Shown one piece after another: positions 46,510-55,614 of a stretch of DNA of 64,000 nt. Within the stretch, counting starts at the first letter, position 1, and the number at the start of each line of letters is the position of its first letter. The notes under the pieces are model-generated. The model did no database searches. It saw nothing but the letters and a program-made list of their open reading frames with translations, and was not told where the DNA came from. The DNA comes from Nitrosomonas marina (lineage in GTDB: Bacteria > Pseudomonadota > Gammaproteobacteria > Burkholderiales > Nitrosomonadaceae): positions 29,449 to 93,448 of the forward strand of contig NZ_FOIA01000015.1 of the NCBI RefSeq assembly GCF_900111605.1, in the 5' to 3' direction. A program made the position numbers and the translations under genes.

Positions 46510-48030
46510 TCATACTGATATTTTACGCAGTAGTTTTATCAGACCCGCACATCCAGTCAAAAGCAACAAGCTTTGCAGTAATCCTGCCGAAACGGATGCA
46601 GCCTGAAGCGCCTGAAGTCCGCCTGCCAGTAAGAGGACCGCGGCAGCTGCCCCTTCCGAGATACCCCAGAAAACACGATTAGCCACCGGTGGATTTGGAT
46701 TTCCGCCGGAAGTGATCATATCATCAACAAATGATCCAGAGTCCGACGATGTAATAAAAAAAATCACAGCAAGCAACAATCCACCCCATTGCATGACTGC
46801 AGCCCAGGGTAGATGATTCAGCAGTGTATGAAGCGACATGGCGGCATTGTCTAACACCGGAGCTGCCATACTGCCGGTTTCTTTTTCTAGATAGATCCCT
46901 GTACTGCCAAACACGGAAAACCAGATAAAATTAATCAATGTCGGTACCAACAATACGAAACCGACAAACTCCCGCAAAGTTCGTCCTTTGGATATGCGCG
47001 CAATAAAAATACCGACAAAGGGGCACCAGGAAAACCACCATCCCCAGTAAAACAGAGTCCATCGCGTCTGCCAGTCGTTCTCTGGTCGTGTATCCAGCCA
47101 TACGCTGGTTGGAACGAAATATTGAACATAATCAATAGCAGCGGTAAAAAAAGCAGTGATTTGATAAAAGGTAGGCCCGGTCAGAAAAACAAATAACAGA
47201 AAAAAAACCATAATCAGACAATTCAGGATACTTAAGTAACGAATCCCTCTGGATACACCACTAACTGTCGAAATTGTCGCGATTGCTGTAATCAGCGTAA
47301 TGATCCATATCTGGTTCGTTACCGAGTAATCGGCATCTACGACATGATTCAACCCAGCGTTGATCTGCATTGCACCCAGACCGAGCGAGGTCGCTACACC
47401 AAGTAACGTTCCGACCGTACAGAATGCATCTGTAGCATGTCCAAGCCAGCCGTAAATTCTTTCCCCAAACAGTGGGTAGAGAAGCGACCGCGGCGCCAGC
47501 GGCAAACCGAAACGAAAATGAAGCAATGCAATAGATAGTCCGAAAATGACATAAATTGCCCAAGGATGCAGTCCCCAATGGAAAAAACTGAATTGCATGG
47601 CCTCCGCCTGAGCCTCCTGGGTTTCCGGTACAGCTGTTGGGGGATCATAATAATGATAAAGCGGTTCAGCAACTCCCCAAAACACCAATCCCATGCCCAT
47701 ACCGGCAGCAAACAACATTGCCAGCCATGCCGATAAGCTGAATTGAGGCTTTTCACCAGGCACACCCAGTGTCAGATTTCCATAACGACTGAATAACAGC
47801 CAGAAAGCGCAAATAACCATTACTACGGTTGCTGCAATATAATATCCGCCGAATATATTGGATATGTCATGCAGTAATGCGTCAAATAAGCGTCCTGCAG
47901 ATTCACTCCAAATGCCGGCAAATGCAATAAGAATGATATTAATTGTCGCTGCGGTAAAAAAAACGGGCGGCAAAATTCCTTCACGCCATTCACGTAACAA
48001 TTGTGTACAATAAGTAATGGTCTGGTGCAT
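46510..48030 (-). CDS. BCCT family (betaine/carnitine/choline) transporter
   Basis: 506 residues and about twelve membrane helices. Family signatures are GMGMGLVFWGVAEPLYHY (about 105-122), in the first substrate region, and GWWFSWCPFVGIFIARISKGRTLREF (about 328-353), the second, which carries the aromatic substrate box. It imports a quaternary amine such as glycine betaine, probably for osmoprotection, driven by sodium or protons. No regulatory long tails are seen. It stands alone, with a 215-bp gap to the divergent SDR gene. Confidence 0.93.
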   Translation of the reverse strand: MHQTITYCTQLLREWREGILPPVFFTAATINIILIAFAGIWSESAGRLFDALLHDISNIFGGYYIAATVVMVICAFWLLFSRYGNLTLGVPGEKPQFSLSAWLAMLFAAGMGMGLVFWGVAEPLYHYYDPPTAVPETQEAQAEAMQFSFFHWGLHPWAIYVIFGLSIALLHFRFGLPLAPRSLLYPLFGERIYGWLGHATDAFCTVGTLLGVATSLGLGAMQINAGLNHVVDADYSVTNQIWIITLITAIATISTVSGVSRGIRYLSILNCLIMVFFLLFVFLTGPTFYQITAFFTAAIDYVQYFVPTSVWLDTRPENDWQTRWTLFYWGWWFSWCPFVGIFIARISKGRTLREFVGFVLLVPTLINFIWFSVFGSTGIYLEKETGSMAAPVLDNAAMSLHTLLNHLPWAAVMQWGGLLLAVIFFITSSDSGSFVDDMITSGGNPNPPVANRVFWGISEGAAAAVLLLAGGLQALQAASVSAGLLQSLLLLTGCAGLIKLLRKISV

Positions 48031-48245
48031 AGGTATTGAAGTACTGTATTGTAGTCAGACAGACTGGTACAAGATAACAGAGGACAGATGGCCAAAATGG
48101 CCCGTATAAATAGTGTAGCTGCAAACCAGCATACATTTATATGTTTTCTTCATATTCATTGTAGCTTGCTTTGCTTCCATTGTTAAATCCAGCAATGAGC
48201 AAGAACTGATACGAAAAGCATTTCAAAATAATCAAAAACACGGCT

Positions 48246-49061
48246 ATGACGCAACGCATTGCATTGGTCACCGGCGCCTCAAGCGGTATAGGCAAAGCAA
48301 CTGCAGAACTTCTTGCGAAAAATAATTATTATGTCTACGCCATGGCGCGCCGCAAAGACAGACTTGAAGCTATGCGTTCAAACAGTATTGAGCCGATTCA
48401 ACTGGATGTAACTGACGCAAGCGCCATTGAAAAGGTCGTCAATTATGTCATGACTGCCAAGGGCCGCATTGACTTGCTGGTAAACAACGCAGGGTATGGA
48501 CAATTAGGCGCTATTGAATGCGTTTCCATGGAAGCAGCTCACGCACAGTTTGAAGTAAATGTTTTCGGTTATGCGCGTTTCATGCACGCGGTGCTTCCGC
48601 ACATGCGTTTGCAAAAATCCGGATGTATTATCAATATTGCATCGATTCTGGGAAAAGTTTCACTACCTGGTTTTGGCTGGTACACGGCTTCGAAACATGC
48701 GGTTGAGGCGTTGTCCGAAACCCTGCGTAGCGAAGTTATGAAATTCGGCATCAAGGTCATCGTCATTGCGCCGGGTTTGATCAGAACAGAGTTTACGGAA
48801 AAAGAATTTGCCTTGCTTAAAACAGTCCAGCACCCGCCTGCATACAAAAAATTGCTTGATGCTCTTCCCCGCCTTCTTGCCGGTGAACCCAAAGCACCAG
48901 GACCAGAGATTATCGCACAAGCCGTTTTAAAAGCTGCCACAACAGCTTTTCCACCCATACGCCATGCTTTACCCGGTGATTCCAAAACGGCAGTAGTGTC
49001 TCACTGGCTGCTGGGCAGTCGGGTCTTTAATTGGGCAGTACGCCTTAAGATGAAGCTTTGA
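48246..49061 (+). CDS. Short-chain dehydrogenase/reductase
   Basis: 271 residues of the classical SDR family. The nucleotide site is VTGASSGIGKATAELL (about 7-22), followed by NNAGYG (about 84-89) and the catalytic Tyr-Lys in YTASKHAVEAL (about 152-162) with Ser in NIASILG. ARRKDR after the second strand suggests NADP(H). The C-terminal half resembles retinol-dehydrogenase-like bacterial SDRs, and the substrate is unknown. The ATG at 48246 is the only reasonable start. Confidence 0.92.
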   Translation: MTQRIALVTGASSGIGKATAELLAKNNYYVYAMARRKDRLEAMRSNSIEPIQLDVTDASAIEKVVNYVMTAKGRIDLLVNNAGYGQLGAIECVSMEAAHAQFEVNVFGYARFMHAVLPHMRLQKSGCIINIASILGKVSLPGFGWYTASKHAVEALSETLRSEVMKFGIKVIVIAPGLIRTEFTEKEFALLKTVQHPPAYKKLLDALPRLLAGEPKAPGPEIIAQAVLKAATTAFPPIRHALPGDSKTAVVSHWLLGSRVFNWAVRLKMKL

Positions 49062-49373
49062 ATAACTGTAACAACTGAAATAGCATTATTTCTCTTGTAA
49101 CAGAGAGCAGCAAACGCAAAAGTTTCAACAAGACCCGCGTAGAGGACAACTTCGCAAATAATGGTGTATTGGAATAAAAACTGGCCCGTAATTACAAACT
49201 CAATTAACAAACAATCACAAAACCACTGTTACAGAAATCGAAGCTTTGGAAACAATCAAAAACGGATACCGAGTATTCTGATACCTGCCTGGCAACAGGA
49301 ATAACCGTTTCTTTAAAAGCTTTCCCGTTATTGAAGAATCACTGTTGCACAGTGTGTTGACAGATTCAGTTAT
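49062..49373. other. Intergenic region, nothing recognised
   Basis: A 312-bp gap between the converging SDR and DUF1841 genes. No terminator with a clear T-run, repeat or coding frame was found. Confidence 0.35.
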
Positions 49374-49817
49374 TTATTTTTTAGACTGACCTGTTAACTG
49401 TCTATCCAGGCAGGAAAAATAAACTGTTGCATCGGGGGCAGTCTGATTACGCTGCGCCTGCCACAGCATTTCAGCCAGACATTCCATTACCTGGTGAGCC
49501 GCATCATGCTCATTTCCGGTCTGCTGTTTGAGTTGTAAGAAACGTTCACTTATACCAGCCGGCTGATTGATTGACAGCTGTTCCTTAATGGCAACATGCA
49601 TGCTCAGATGCAAGAATGGATTGGTTTCCCCCATCTCCGGCAGATAATCCTTATCGCCGTAGCGCTCCACATCCTCCAGCATGCCATGGTACTCGGGGTG
49701 AAGTAATATGACCTCCAGAGCAATTTGCTCCAATCCAGTCAATATTTCCTGTTGCTTATATTTTCGCCAGGCGCCGAAAAATAGCTGGCGCGCCTGATTT
49801 CTTGTTGGTTTAAACAT
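49374..49817 (-). CDS. DUF1841 family protein
   Basis: 147 residues, soluble and helical. The whole length matches the DUF1841 family, common in beta- and gammaproteobacteria: FFGAWRKYK (about 13-21), LEQIALEVILLHPEYHGML (about 29-47) and NPFLHLSMHVAIKEQLSINQP (about 66-86), with conserved histidines that might bind metal. No biochemical role is known. It is probably co-transcribed with rnfB and nth, whose last stop lies 49 bp upstream. Confidence 0.93.
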   Translation of the reverse strand: MFKPTRNQARQLFFGAWRKYKQQEILTGLEQIALEVILLHPEYHGMLEDVERYGDKDYLPEMGETNPFLHLSMHVAIKEQLSINQPAGISERFLQLKQQTGNEHDAAHQVMECLAEMLWQAQRNQTAPDATVYFSCLDRQLTGQSKK

Positions 49818-49865
49818 GTCAGAATTAATGCGTAGTCCTGATATTGCGACAGTGTCTTGGAAATA

Positions 49866-50498
49866 TCAGGCTGTCTTGTCTTTATATTCACATAAATGAT
49901 ATATCACACATCGATTGCATTCAGGTTTTCTGGCTTTGCACACATACCGGCCATGCAATATCAACCAGTGATGTGCGTCATGCCTGTACGCCTTGGGAAC
50001 GACTTTCAGTAATTTTAATTCCACTTCCAGCACGGATTTACCGCGTGCCAAGCCGGTTCTGTTGGCTACACGAAAAATATGTGTATCCACAGCGATGGTC
50101 GGTTCACCAAAAGCAGTATTCAAAACCACATTGGCCGTTTTACGGCCGACACCGGGCAATTGCTCGAGTTGCTCGCGCGTTCTTGGCACCTCGCCATTAT
50201 ACTGTTGCTCCAGAATCCGACAGGTTGCGAGAATATTTTTTGCTTTTGTTTTAAACAGCCCGATACTCTTAATAAAATCCAACAGCCTTTCTTCGCCCAA
50301 CATGAGCATTTTTCGCGGCGTATCCGCCACAGCGAACAATTTCCGTGTAGCCAGATTGACACTTTTATCGGTCGCCTGTGCTGAGAGTAATACTGCAATC
50401 AACAATTCAAAAGATGACTGGTATTCCAGTTCCGTTGTCGGGTTAGGGTTGACAGTTTTCAAGCACGCAAATAGTTCCTGTCGCGTGGCTGAATTCAT
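49866..50498 (-). CDS. nth: Endonuclease III
   Basis: 210 residues. The helix-hairpin-helix [21 protein letters not shown] carries the catalytic Lys (about 120), and the catalytic Asp is in [11 protein letters not shown] (about 138-148). The C-terminal [4Fe-4S] cluster ligands are in [17 protein letters not shown] (C-x6-C-x2-C-x5-C). It removes oxidised pyrimidines and cuts the AP site. Its ATG overlaps the rnfB stop (ATGA), so the two are translationally coupled, an order common in proteobacteria. Confidence 0.97.
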   Translation of the reverse strand: MNSATRQELFACLKTVNPNPTTELEYQSSFELLIAVLLSAQATDKSVNLATRKLFAVADTPRKMLMLGEERLLDFIKSIGLFKTKAKNILATCRILEQQYNGEVPRTREQLEQLPGVGRKTANVVLNTAFGEPTIAVDTHIFRVANRTGLARGKSVLEVELKLLKVVPKAYRHDAHHWLILHGRYVCKARKPECNRCVIYHLCEYKDKTA

Positions 50499-51214
50499 GA
50501 TGCAGTAGACCGCGATTTTAAATTGCCTTCCGTACTCTGCGCACGAATGGAGGCGGCTCGCTCCAACGCAGCCTGAACGACAATCCTTTTGCGTATTTTA
50601 ACTGTTTCCACCCTGTTTTCCGATGTAGCCGCCTTCATTCCGTCTACAATTTCCGGCGTCTGTTTTTTTTCCTGACTAAGTCTTTGCAACCTGAATTGAT
50701 ACCGTCGACGCGCCCTGTCCACTTTATCATCATATTCATTTTGCTGTGATTTGACTGCATCTAGCTGTGAAACATCAGGAACCATTTGAATACAATCCAT
50801 AGGACAAGGGTCCAGACATAATTCACATCCGGTGCATTCACGGGAAATTACTGTATGCATCTGCTTGGCTGCCCCCACAATTGCATCAACCGGACATGAA
50901 CGAATACAAAAAGTACATCCAATACACAGATTTTCGTCAATTACCGCGACAGACCTGGGTTTGGGATAGCCGTGCTCAGTATTCAACGGTTTGGCTTGAA
51001 TACCCAGTAGCGCAGCTATTTTTTCGATAACAGTTGAATTACCTGGCGGACATTGATTAATATCCGCCCGCCCTTCTACAATAGCCGATGCATAAGGCTC
51101 ACAGCCAGAAAATCCGCACTGTCGGCATTGCGTTTGCGGCAAAACAGCATCGATTTGCTTTATGAGTTGGTGTTTATACTTCAATGAAAACTCTCTTTCA
51201 GATTGTTCAGGCAT
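50495..51214 (-). CDS. rnfB: RnfB-type ferredoxin protein of the Rnf/Rsx complex
   Basis: About 239 residues. The N-terminal Fe-S domain has [13 protein letters not shown] and later NQCPPG. It is followed by two [4Fe-4S] ferredoxin motifs [12 protein letters not shown] and [12 protein letters not shown] (about 100-145) and a charged, helical C-terminal tail. The N-terminal membrane helix of enterobacterial RnfB is missing, as is usual in betaproteobacteria, where rnfB sits next to nth without other rnf genes. The frame opens at a TTG (51253); the ATG at 51214 with GGGAG just upstream is favoured. Confidence 0.9.
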   Translation of the reverse strand: MPEQSEREFSLKYKHQLIKQIDAVLPQTQCRQCGFSGCEPYASAIVEGRADINQCPPGNSTVIEKIAALLGIQAKPLNTEHGYPKPRSVAVIDENLCIGCTFCIRSCPVDAIVGAAKQMHTVISRECTGCELCLDPCPMDCIQMVPDVSQLDAVKSQQNEYDDKVDRARRRYQFRLQRLSQEKKQTPEIVDGMKAATSENRVETVKIRKRIVVQAALERAASIRAQSTEGNLKSRSTAS

Positions 51215-51652
51215 GACTCCCGGAGCACTAAACCTCTTAACCGCTGCTAACAAATCCCGGCAGATGCAAAATGTCTAAATTATACAGCGATCTCCAGACA
51301 TCGCGATTAAAAACCTGATCATTCCGTTTTCCAACAGGATTGAATCTATCTATCGTTTATTCAGAAGTCTACACACATACATACAATTGTCATACCTTAC
51401 AAATATATTCAAATGAAAAACAATTCTGCAAATCATTGAAGAACATATTAGCTGCTACATATTTTCACCCAAAGAAATCAGGTGATATCGATTAATAGCT
51501 GCATTCAAATAATGTGTTACAGCTATGCACAAACCACATGATTATTTAAACAGAGGCTATATATGGCGTTTCTTTAAGTAATATCAACAAACTATCCATT
51601 GCTACACTTGCTTTCTGTCTTATTCACTTGGGATACAATGAGGAACACTATT
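51215..51652. other. Divergent intergenic region, nothing recognised
   Basis: About 440 bp of AT-rich sequence between the divergent rnfB and terpene synthase genes. No confident promoter, repeat or small gene was found. Confidence 0.35.
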
Positions 51653-52654
51653 ATGACGAATGACAACATTAACCTGCCCAAACTTTCATGTCCGTTTCCA
51701 GAAAGAATCAGCCCTTATGCAAATGATGTTCATCATCATACCCTTGAATGGGTCAAACATTTTAGACTTGTTACAAACGAGAAAGCATTTGAGCGCTTGC
51801 GGTTATCCAAATTTGGCAGGCTTGCGGCACGCGCTTATCCGGATGCAGCATTGGATAGACTTGAAATCATTTCTGACTGGAATACCTGGCTTTTTGTAAT
51901 TGATGACCAATGTGATGAAAGCGGGCTGGGCAAGCACCCTGACCGGTTGTTAGCCTTGCACGGTCGCTGCATTGAAATTTTATCCGGTTATTCAACGAAA
52001 CCAAACGACACTCCGCTGATTCACGCTTTACATGATATTTACTGCCGTCTGTTACCGCTTGCCTCGAACTCCTGGGTGCTGCGATTCGCAAAAAGCGCCG
52101 CCGAATACTTTGAGGCGACGTTCTGGGAGGCACAAAACCGATACCATGGCCGATGGCCGGCCACTGACAGTTATATGCTGATGCGCCCTTTCAGTGGTGG
52201 ATTATTTACCGATATAGAATTGATTGAAATTGCAGAAAACATCAACATGTCATGCCTAGCTCGCGCGCATCCACGCCTGATGAAACTAACTGCTCTGACA
52301 AACAATGTAGTGTGCTGGTCTAATGACATTATTTCACTAAGAAAAGAAAAGGCCCACGGCGATATGCACAACATGGTTCTAGTGCTGCAACGTGAGAGAA
52401 ATATCAGCCTGCAGGAAGCACTGGATTTTGTTAAAAACCTTATCGACACGCAGATACAGCAATTCCTGATACTCGAAAAAGAGTTGCCCGAATTTGCTGA
52501 CGTATGTGACCAGGACGTAAAAAAATACGTTTCGATTCTGCGCTCCTGGATGCGTGGAAATCTGGACTGGGCTCACGAATCTGGACGTTACAAAGCCTCG
52601 CAGGATGTAAATCAAAGTATCAGCCAAAGAACGTTCGCACTGTGCAGTGAATAA
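51653..52654 (+). CDS. Class I terpene synthase (terpene cyclase)
   Basis: 333 residues, one bacterial terpene-synthase domain. The aspartate-rich metal motif is DDQCDE (residues 84-89) and the second metal motif NDIISLRKE (N224, S228, E232); both triads are complete, so it should ionise and cyclise a prenyl diphosphate, most likely farnesyl or geranyl diphosphate. The W..H.SGRY element near the C-terminus (ESGRYKAS) is also kept. The ATG at 51653 has GAGGA eight bases upstream. No prenyltransferase, P450 or methyltransferase adjoins it, so the product may be released unmodified. The product cannot be predicted. Confidence 0.92.
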   Translation: MTNDNINLPKLSCPFPERISPYANDVHHHTLEWVKHFRLVTNEKAFERLRLSKFGRLAARAYPDAALDRLEIISDWNTWLFVIDDQCDESGLGKHPDRLLALHGRCIEILSGYSTKPNDTPLIHALHDIYCRLLPLASNSWVLRFAKSAAEYFEATFWEAQNRYHGRWPATDSYMLMRPFSGGLFTDIELIEIAENINMSCLARAHPRLMKLTALTNNVVCWSNDIISLRKEKAHGDMHNMVLVLQRERNISLQEALDFVKNLIDTQIQQFLILEKELPEFADVCDQDVKKYVSILRSWMRGNLDWAHESGRYKASQDVNQSISQRTFALCSE

Positions 52655-52769
52655 TCCATGCCAGGATTGCGATCGGATACCAAGGGATAAAATTGTCTGT
52701 AATATTGTCTATATTGTTTTGAAATATACTGAAGCGATATAATCGTTATTTGGCTTTACTGCGCACAAC

Positions 52770-54323
52770 ATGCCAACGCCATTCTCATTCAGCAATATCA
52801 TAGCCACCGGCTTTACGGGTTCTATTACTGTTGATGCGCTTATATACGGCTTTCGTTGGGAGAATAATGCAATTTCTTACAGTTTCCCCGGCGTACAATC
52901 TGTATGGTCAACAAATCCGTTCACTGGTTATGATCCCGGTGACGAACCATGGAGTCTTTCCTATGCGCCACTTTCATTATCAAACCGGTCCGATTTTGAG
53001 ACCGCACTGCAACAATGGCAGAATGTCGCTGATCTTGAATTCGAGCTGATCAACGAAACGCAGAATACTGTTGGTGATATTCGTATTGCATACTCTCAGG
53101 TGCCCGCATTATCCTCCGCCGAAGCATGGGCTTATCTGCCAGCACAAGGAGTCTGGGGAGGTGACATCTGGGTCAACAAATCAAGCGTCAGCGCCAATCG
53201 CGAGTGGGCACCAGGTAATTATTCATTTTTAACAATTCTGCATGAAATCGGACATGCACTGGGTCTCACCCATCCCTTTGACGATCCCGCTTTTCCTACT
53301 GCAGATAATACCATGTCGTCCACAATCATGAGCTATGCTGCGCTTCCTGGCAACCAGGATTCAATCTTTGATTATTACCCTACCACACCAATGCCGCTGG
53401 ATATTATGGCCATTCAGCATATGTATGGTGCAAATACAGATTTCCAAAAAGACAACAGCACAATTCTTTTCACAGATGATGAAACTTATCACGAAACCAT
53501 TTTCGATACCGGTGGAATAGATACAATCACCTACACAGGCAGCCAGCACACCATAATCCAGCTTACGGCGGGCAGTGGTTCATATATCGGTAACGCTGTT
53601 CATGCAATCAGTGAAACCGAACAAATTGCGGTACCCAATATCTGGATTGCATTTGACACCGTCATAGAAAACGCCGCTGGTGGTATCAACGATGATGAGA
53701 TTTACGGGAATCCATTTGACAATATACTGTCTGGTAACGCCGGCAACGACATTCTGGCAGGCCTGGAGGGTAACGATACATTTCTGGGCGGCACCGGTAT
53801 CGATGAGGTTGTGTTTACAGGTGAATTAACTGATTACCTGCTGAACAAAACTACTGACGGATTCTCAATAACGCATCAAACAGGCACTGATGGTAATGAC
53901 ATACTCCTGGAAATTGAACGCGTGAGGTTTAATGATAAAGGGCTTGCACTTGATATTGATGGACACGCAGGCCGGATTGCCAAACTTGTCAGTGTTACAT
54001 TTGGTGCCGATGCAGTGAGCAATCGCGATCTTATTCGCACTGGACTGTCTTTAATAGATAATGGAGCCAGTAATGAAGAACTCGCGTTTACAGCGCTGAC
54101 CGCTTTAGGCATAAGCAGTCATAATCAACTCGTTTCACTGCTGTGGCATAATCTGTACGGGTTTGATCCTACACCAGACGAAAAACAGCCATATGTAACG
54201 CTACTCGATAGTCAACAGCTGTCAGCGGCAGACCTAACGATTTTAGCTGCAAGCACACCGTTAAATGATGAAAATATTGATCTTGTTGGTTTGATGCAAT
54301 CTGGTCTAGTGTACAGTTTATAA
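52770..54323 (+). CDS. Serralysin-like (M10) RTX metalloprotease
   Basis: 517 residues without an N-terminal signal. The zinc motif is HEIGHALGLTH (H158, E159, H162, H168), with the Met-turn in TIMSYAALPGN. The following DIMAIQHMYGAN is the usual link to the repeat domain. A short RTX part (GNPFDNILSGNAGNDILAG, EGNDTFLGG; about 310-340) binds calcium. The last ~120 residues look like a DUF4214-type helical region (LWHNLYGFDPTPDEKQPY), which is unusual for classic serralysins. Export by a type I system is expected. It follows the terpene synthase by 115 bp in the same direction, but a functional link is not evident. Confidence 0.88.
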   Translation: MPTPFSFSNIIATGFTGSITVDALIYGFRWENNAISYSFPGVQSVWSTNPFTGYDPGDEPWSLSYAPLSLSNRSDFETALQQWQNVADLEFELINETQNTVGDIRIAYSQVPALSSAEAWAYLPAQGVWGGDIWVNKSSVSANREWAPGNYSFLTILHEIGHALGLTHPFDDPAFPTADNTMSSTIMSYAALPGNQDSIFDYYPTTPMPLDIMAIQHMYGANTDFQKDNSTILFTDDETYHETIFDTGGIDTITYTGSQHTIIQLTAGSGSYIGNAVHAISETEQIAVPNIWIAFDTVIENAAGGINDDEIYGNPFDNILSGNAGNDILAGLEGNDTFLGGTGIDEVVFTGELTDYLLNKTTDGFSITHQTGTDGNDILLEIERVRFNDKGLALDIDGHAGRIAKLVSVTFGADAVSNRDLIRTGLSLIDNGASNEELAFTALTALGISSHNQLVSLLWHNLYGFDPTPDEKQPYVTLLDSQQLSAADLTILAASTPLNDENIDLVGLMQSGLVYSL

Positions 54324-54342
54324 ATCCTATTCAAACTCGCAA

Positions 54343-55188
54343 TCACCCAAAGAGCCAAACTGCAACCGCCTGACTTTCAAAAACCCCTTGTCGTATTAAC
54401 GCCGAAACATCCATCATCAATGCCACACTGCAATGAACAAACACGCCCAGCCAGATATTGCGACTCTTTAAACTCATATAACCCAGAATCACACCGGCAA
54501 TGATGGCTGCAATCGTTTCTGGCATGGGTTTACCGAAATGTATCATGCAATAAGGCACCATCATGAAGAAAATTGAATAAAAACCGAACCTGTGCTTGGT
54601 TCCGTGTAGCATGAATCCTCGAAAGAAAAATTCCAATGCAACAAACTGCAAAAAATAAAATAATTCCCAGACCAAAAACTTTGGAAACAAACTGTCACCC
54701 GGGGATACCTTATAGAACGGATACATTTTGATGAAGCTTTCGGTTGCTGAAAAATAATAAACCAGCGGTACCATAACAATCAGCATCCAGATATACAGTC
54801 GATAATATCTCAATGCTCCTTCGAAACCCGCTCCGTACTCAATGAAATTTTCTCTGAAAATCCATTTAATACAGATTGCCGGTAACGCTAGATAAAAAAA
54901 GACAATGACCGATGCCCAGTAAAGCGCCTGAAATAACCCTGAATCAGGGTGCATCAGCATTAATCGTTGTAATTTGATGGCCAGACCGTTAAAACCCAAA
55001 TCCAGCAGAATGGAAACCAGAAATCTGAAATCACCAAAATAGTGCGTGCATGTCAATACTAGTGCCGTCGTCAAGCACACCAGCGTCACCTTGTAGTCAA
55101 ATTGCAATATATTGTTTTTTAATGACCGGTATGAGTTTTTTTCTGTACTGACAAATGTTTTATAAACCGTTAATAAAAACCGCCTCAT
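54343..55188 (-). CDS. CPBP family intramembrane protease-like protein
   Basis: 281 residues with about seven membrane helices. The CPBP/CAAX motif 1 appears as ALEFFFRGFMLHG (usual form EExxxRG), motif 2 as the His in PYCMIHFGKP and motif 3 near GVFVHCSVALMMD. The first Glu of the usual EE pair is replaced by Leu, but the glutamate next to it, the Arg and the histidines are kept, so activity is possible. It ends 19 bp after the convergent metalloprotease stop. The MITE-like element lies about 200 bp upstream of its start, where its promoter would be. Confidence 0.82.
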   Translation of the reverse strand: MRRFLLTVYKTFVSTEKNSYRSLKNNILQFDYKVTLVCLTTALVLTCTHYFGDFRFLVSILLDLGFNGLAIKLQRLMLMHPDSGLFQALYWASVIVFFYLALPAICIKWIFRENFIEYGAGFEGALRYYRLYIWMLIVMVPLVYYFSATESFIKMYPFYKVSPGDSLFPKFLVWELFYFLQFVALEFFFRGFMLHGTKHRFGFYSIFFMMVPYCMIHFGKPMPETIAAIIAGVILGYMSLKSRNIWLGVFVHCSVALMMDVSALIRQGVFESQAVAVWLFG

Positions 55189-55381
55189 GGATAAACTTTA
55201 TTGGATAGAAAACAGACTATCGTAGATTATATAATTGTCGAGCAATTTTCATAACTGATCATTTACTTCATTCGAAATAGATACAGCCAGGAAGCTGGAT
55301 GAATTGCATTGGGTGGCTCTTGCCGGTGAAGCCAGTCATCCAGCCGGTCTCTCACAGGAATGTGTCCGAAAAGATGTTCGT

Positions 55382-55390
55382 ATTTTGTCT
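55382..55390. repeat. Left 9-bp target-site duplication
   Basis: ATTTTGTCT immediately before the left inverted repeat, identical to 55534-55542 on the other side. Confidence 0.85.
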
Positions 55391-55533
55391 CACTGCTGTC
55401 CCGTTAACTTGAAGCCAATGTTGTTATAACTTATTGAAATCAATGAAAAATTAAACGTAAAGATTTGTCTAAGACATGAGAATTGTTTGTTTAATAATTT
55501 CAACGAGTTAAACCCCTAAACGGGACAGCAGTG
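55391..55533. mobile_element. MITE-like non-coding element, 143 bp
   Basis: Perfect 15-bp terminal inverted repeats, CACTGCTGTCCCGTT (55391-55405) and its reverse complement (55519-55533), flank about 113 bp of AT-rich non-coding DNA. A 9-bp direct repeat ATTTTGTCT lies on both sides. There is no transposase, so it must have been moved by one supplied in trans, probably from an insertion sequence with the same ends. The intact ends and target repeat point to a fairly recent insertion. Confidence 0.88.
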
Positions 55534-55542
55534 ATTTTGTCT
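55534..55542. repeat. Right 9-bp target-site duplication
   Basis: ATTTTGTCT immediately after the right inverted repeat; the pair shows that the element inserted by transposition. Confidence 0.85.
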
Positions 55543-55614
55543 ATACAGTTGCTGTGTAGACAATCTCAGGTTCAGCCACGAGCCTGCTGCATCCAAAACG
55601 TAGCGAAAGCCTGG

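Larger units (their letters stand above)
55189..55614. other. Intergenic region carrying the MITE-like element
   Basis: The 426-bp stretch upstream of the CPBP gene and downstream of the sensor kinase. It is dominated by the 143-bp MITE-like element at 55391-55533. The remaining sequence has no recognisable gene. Confidence 0.45.
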
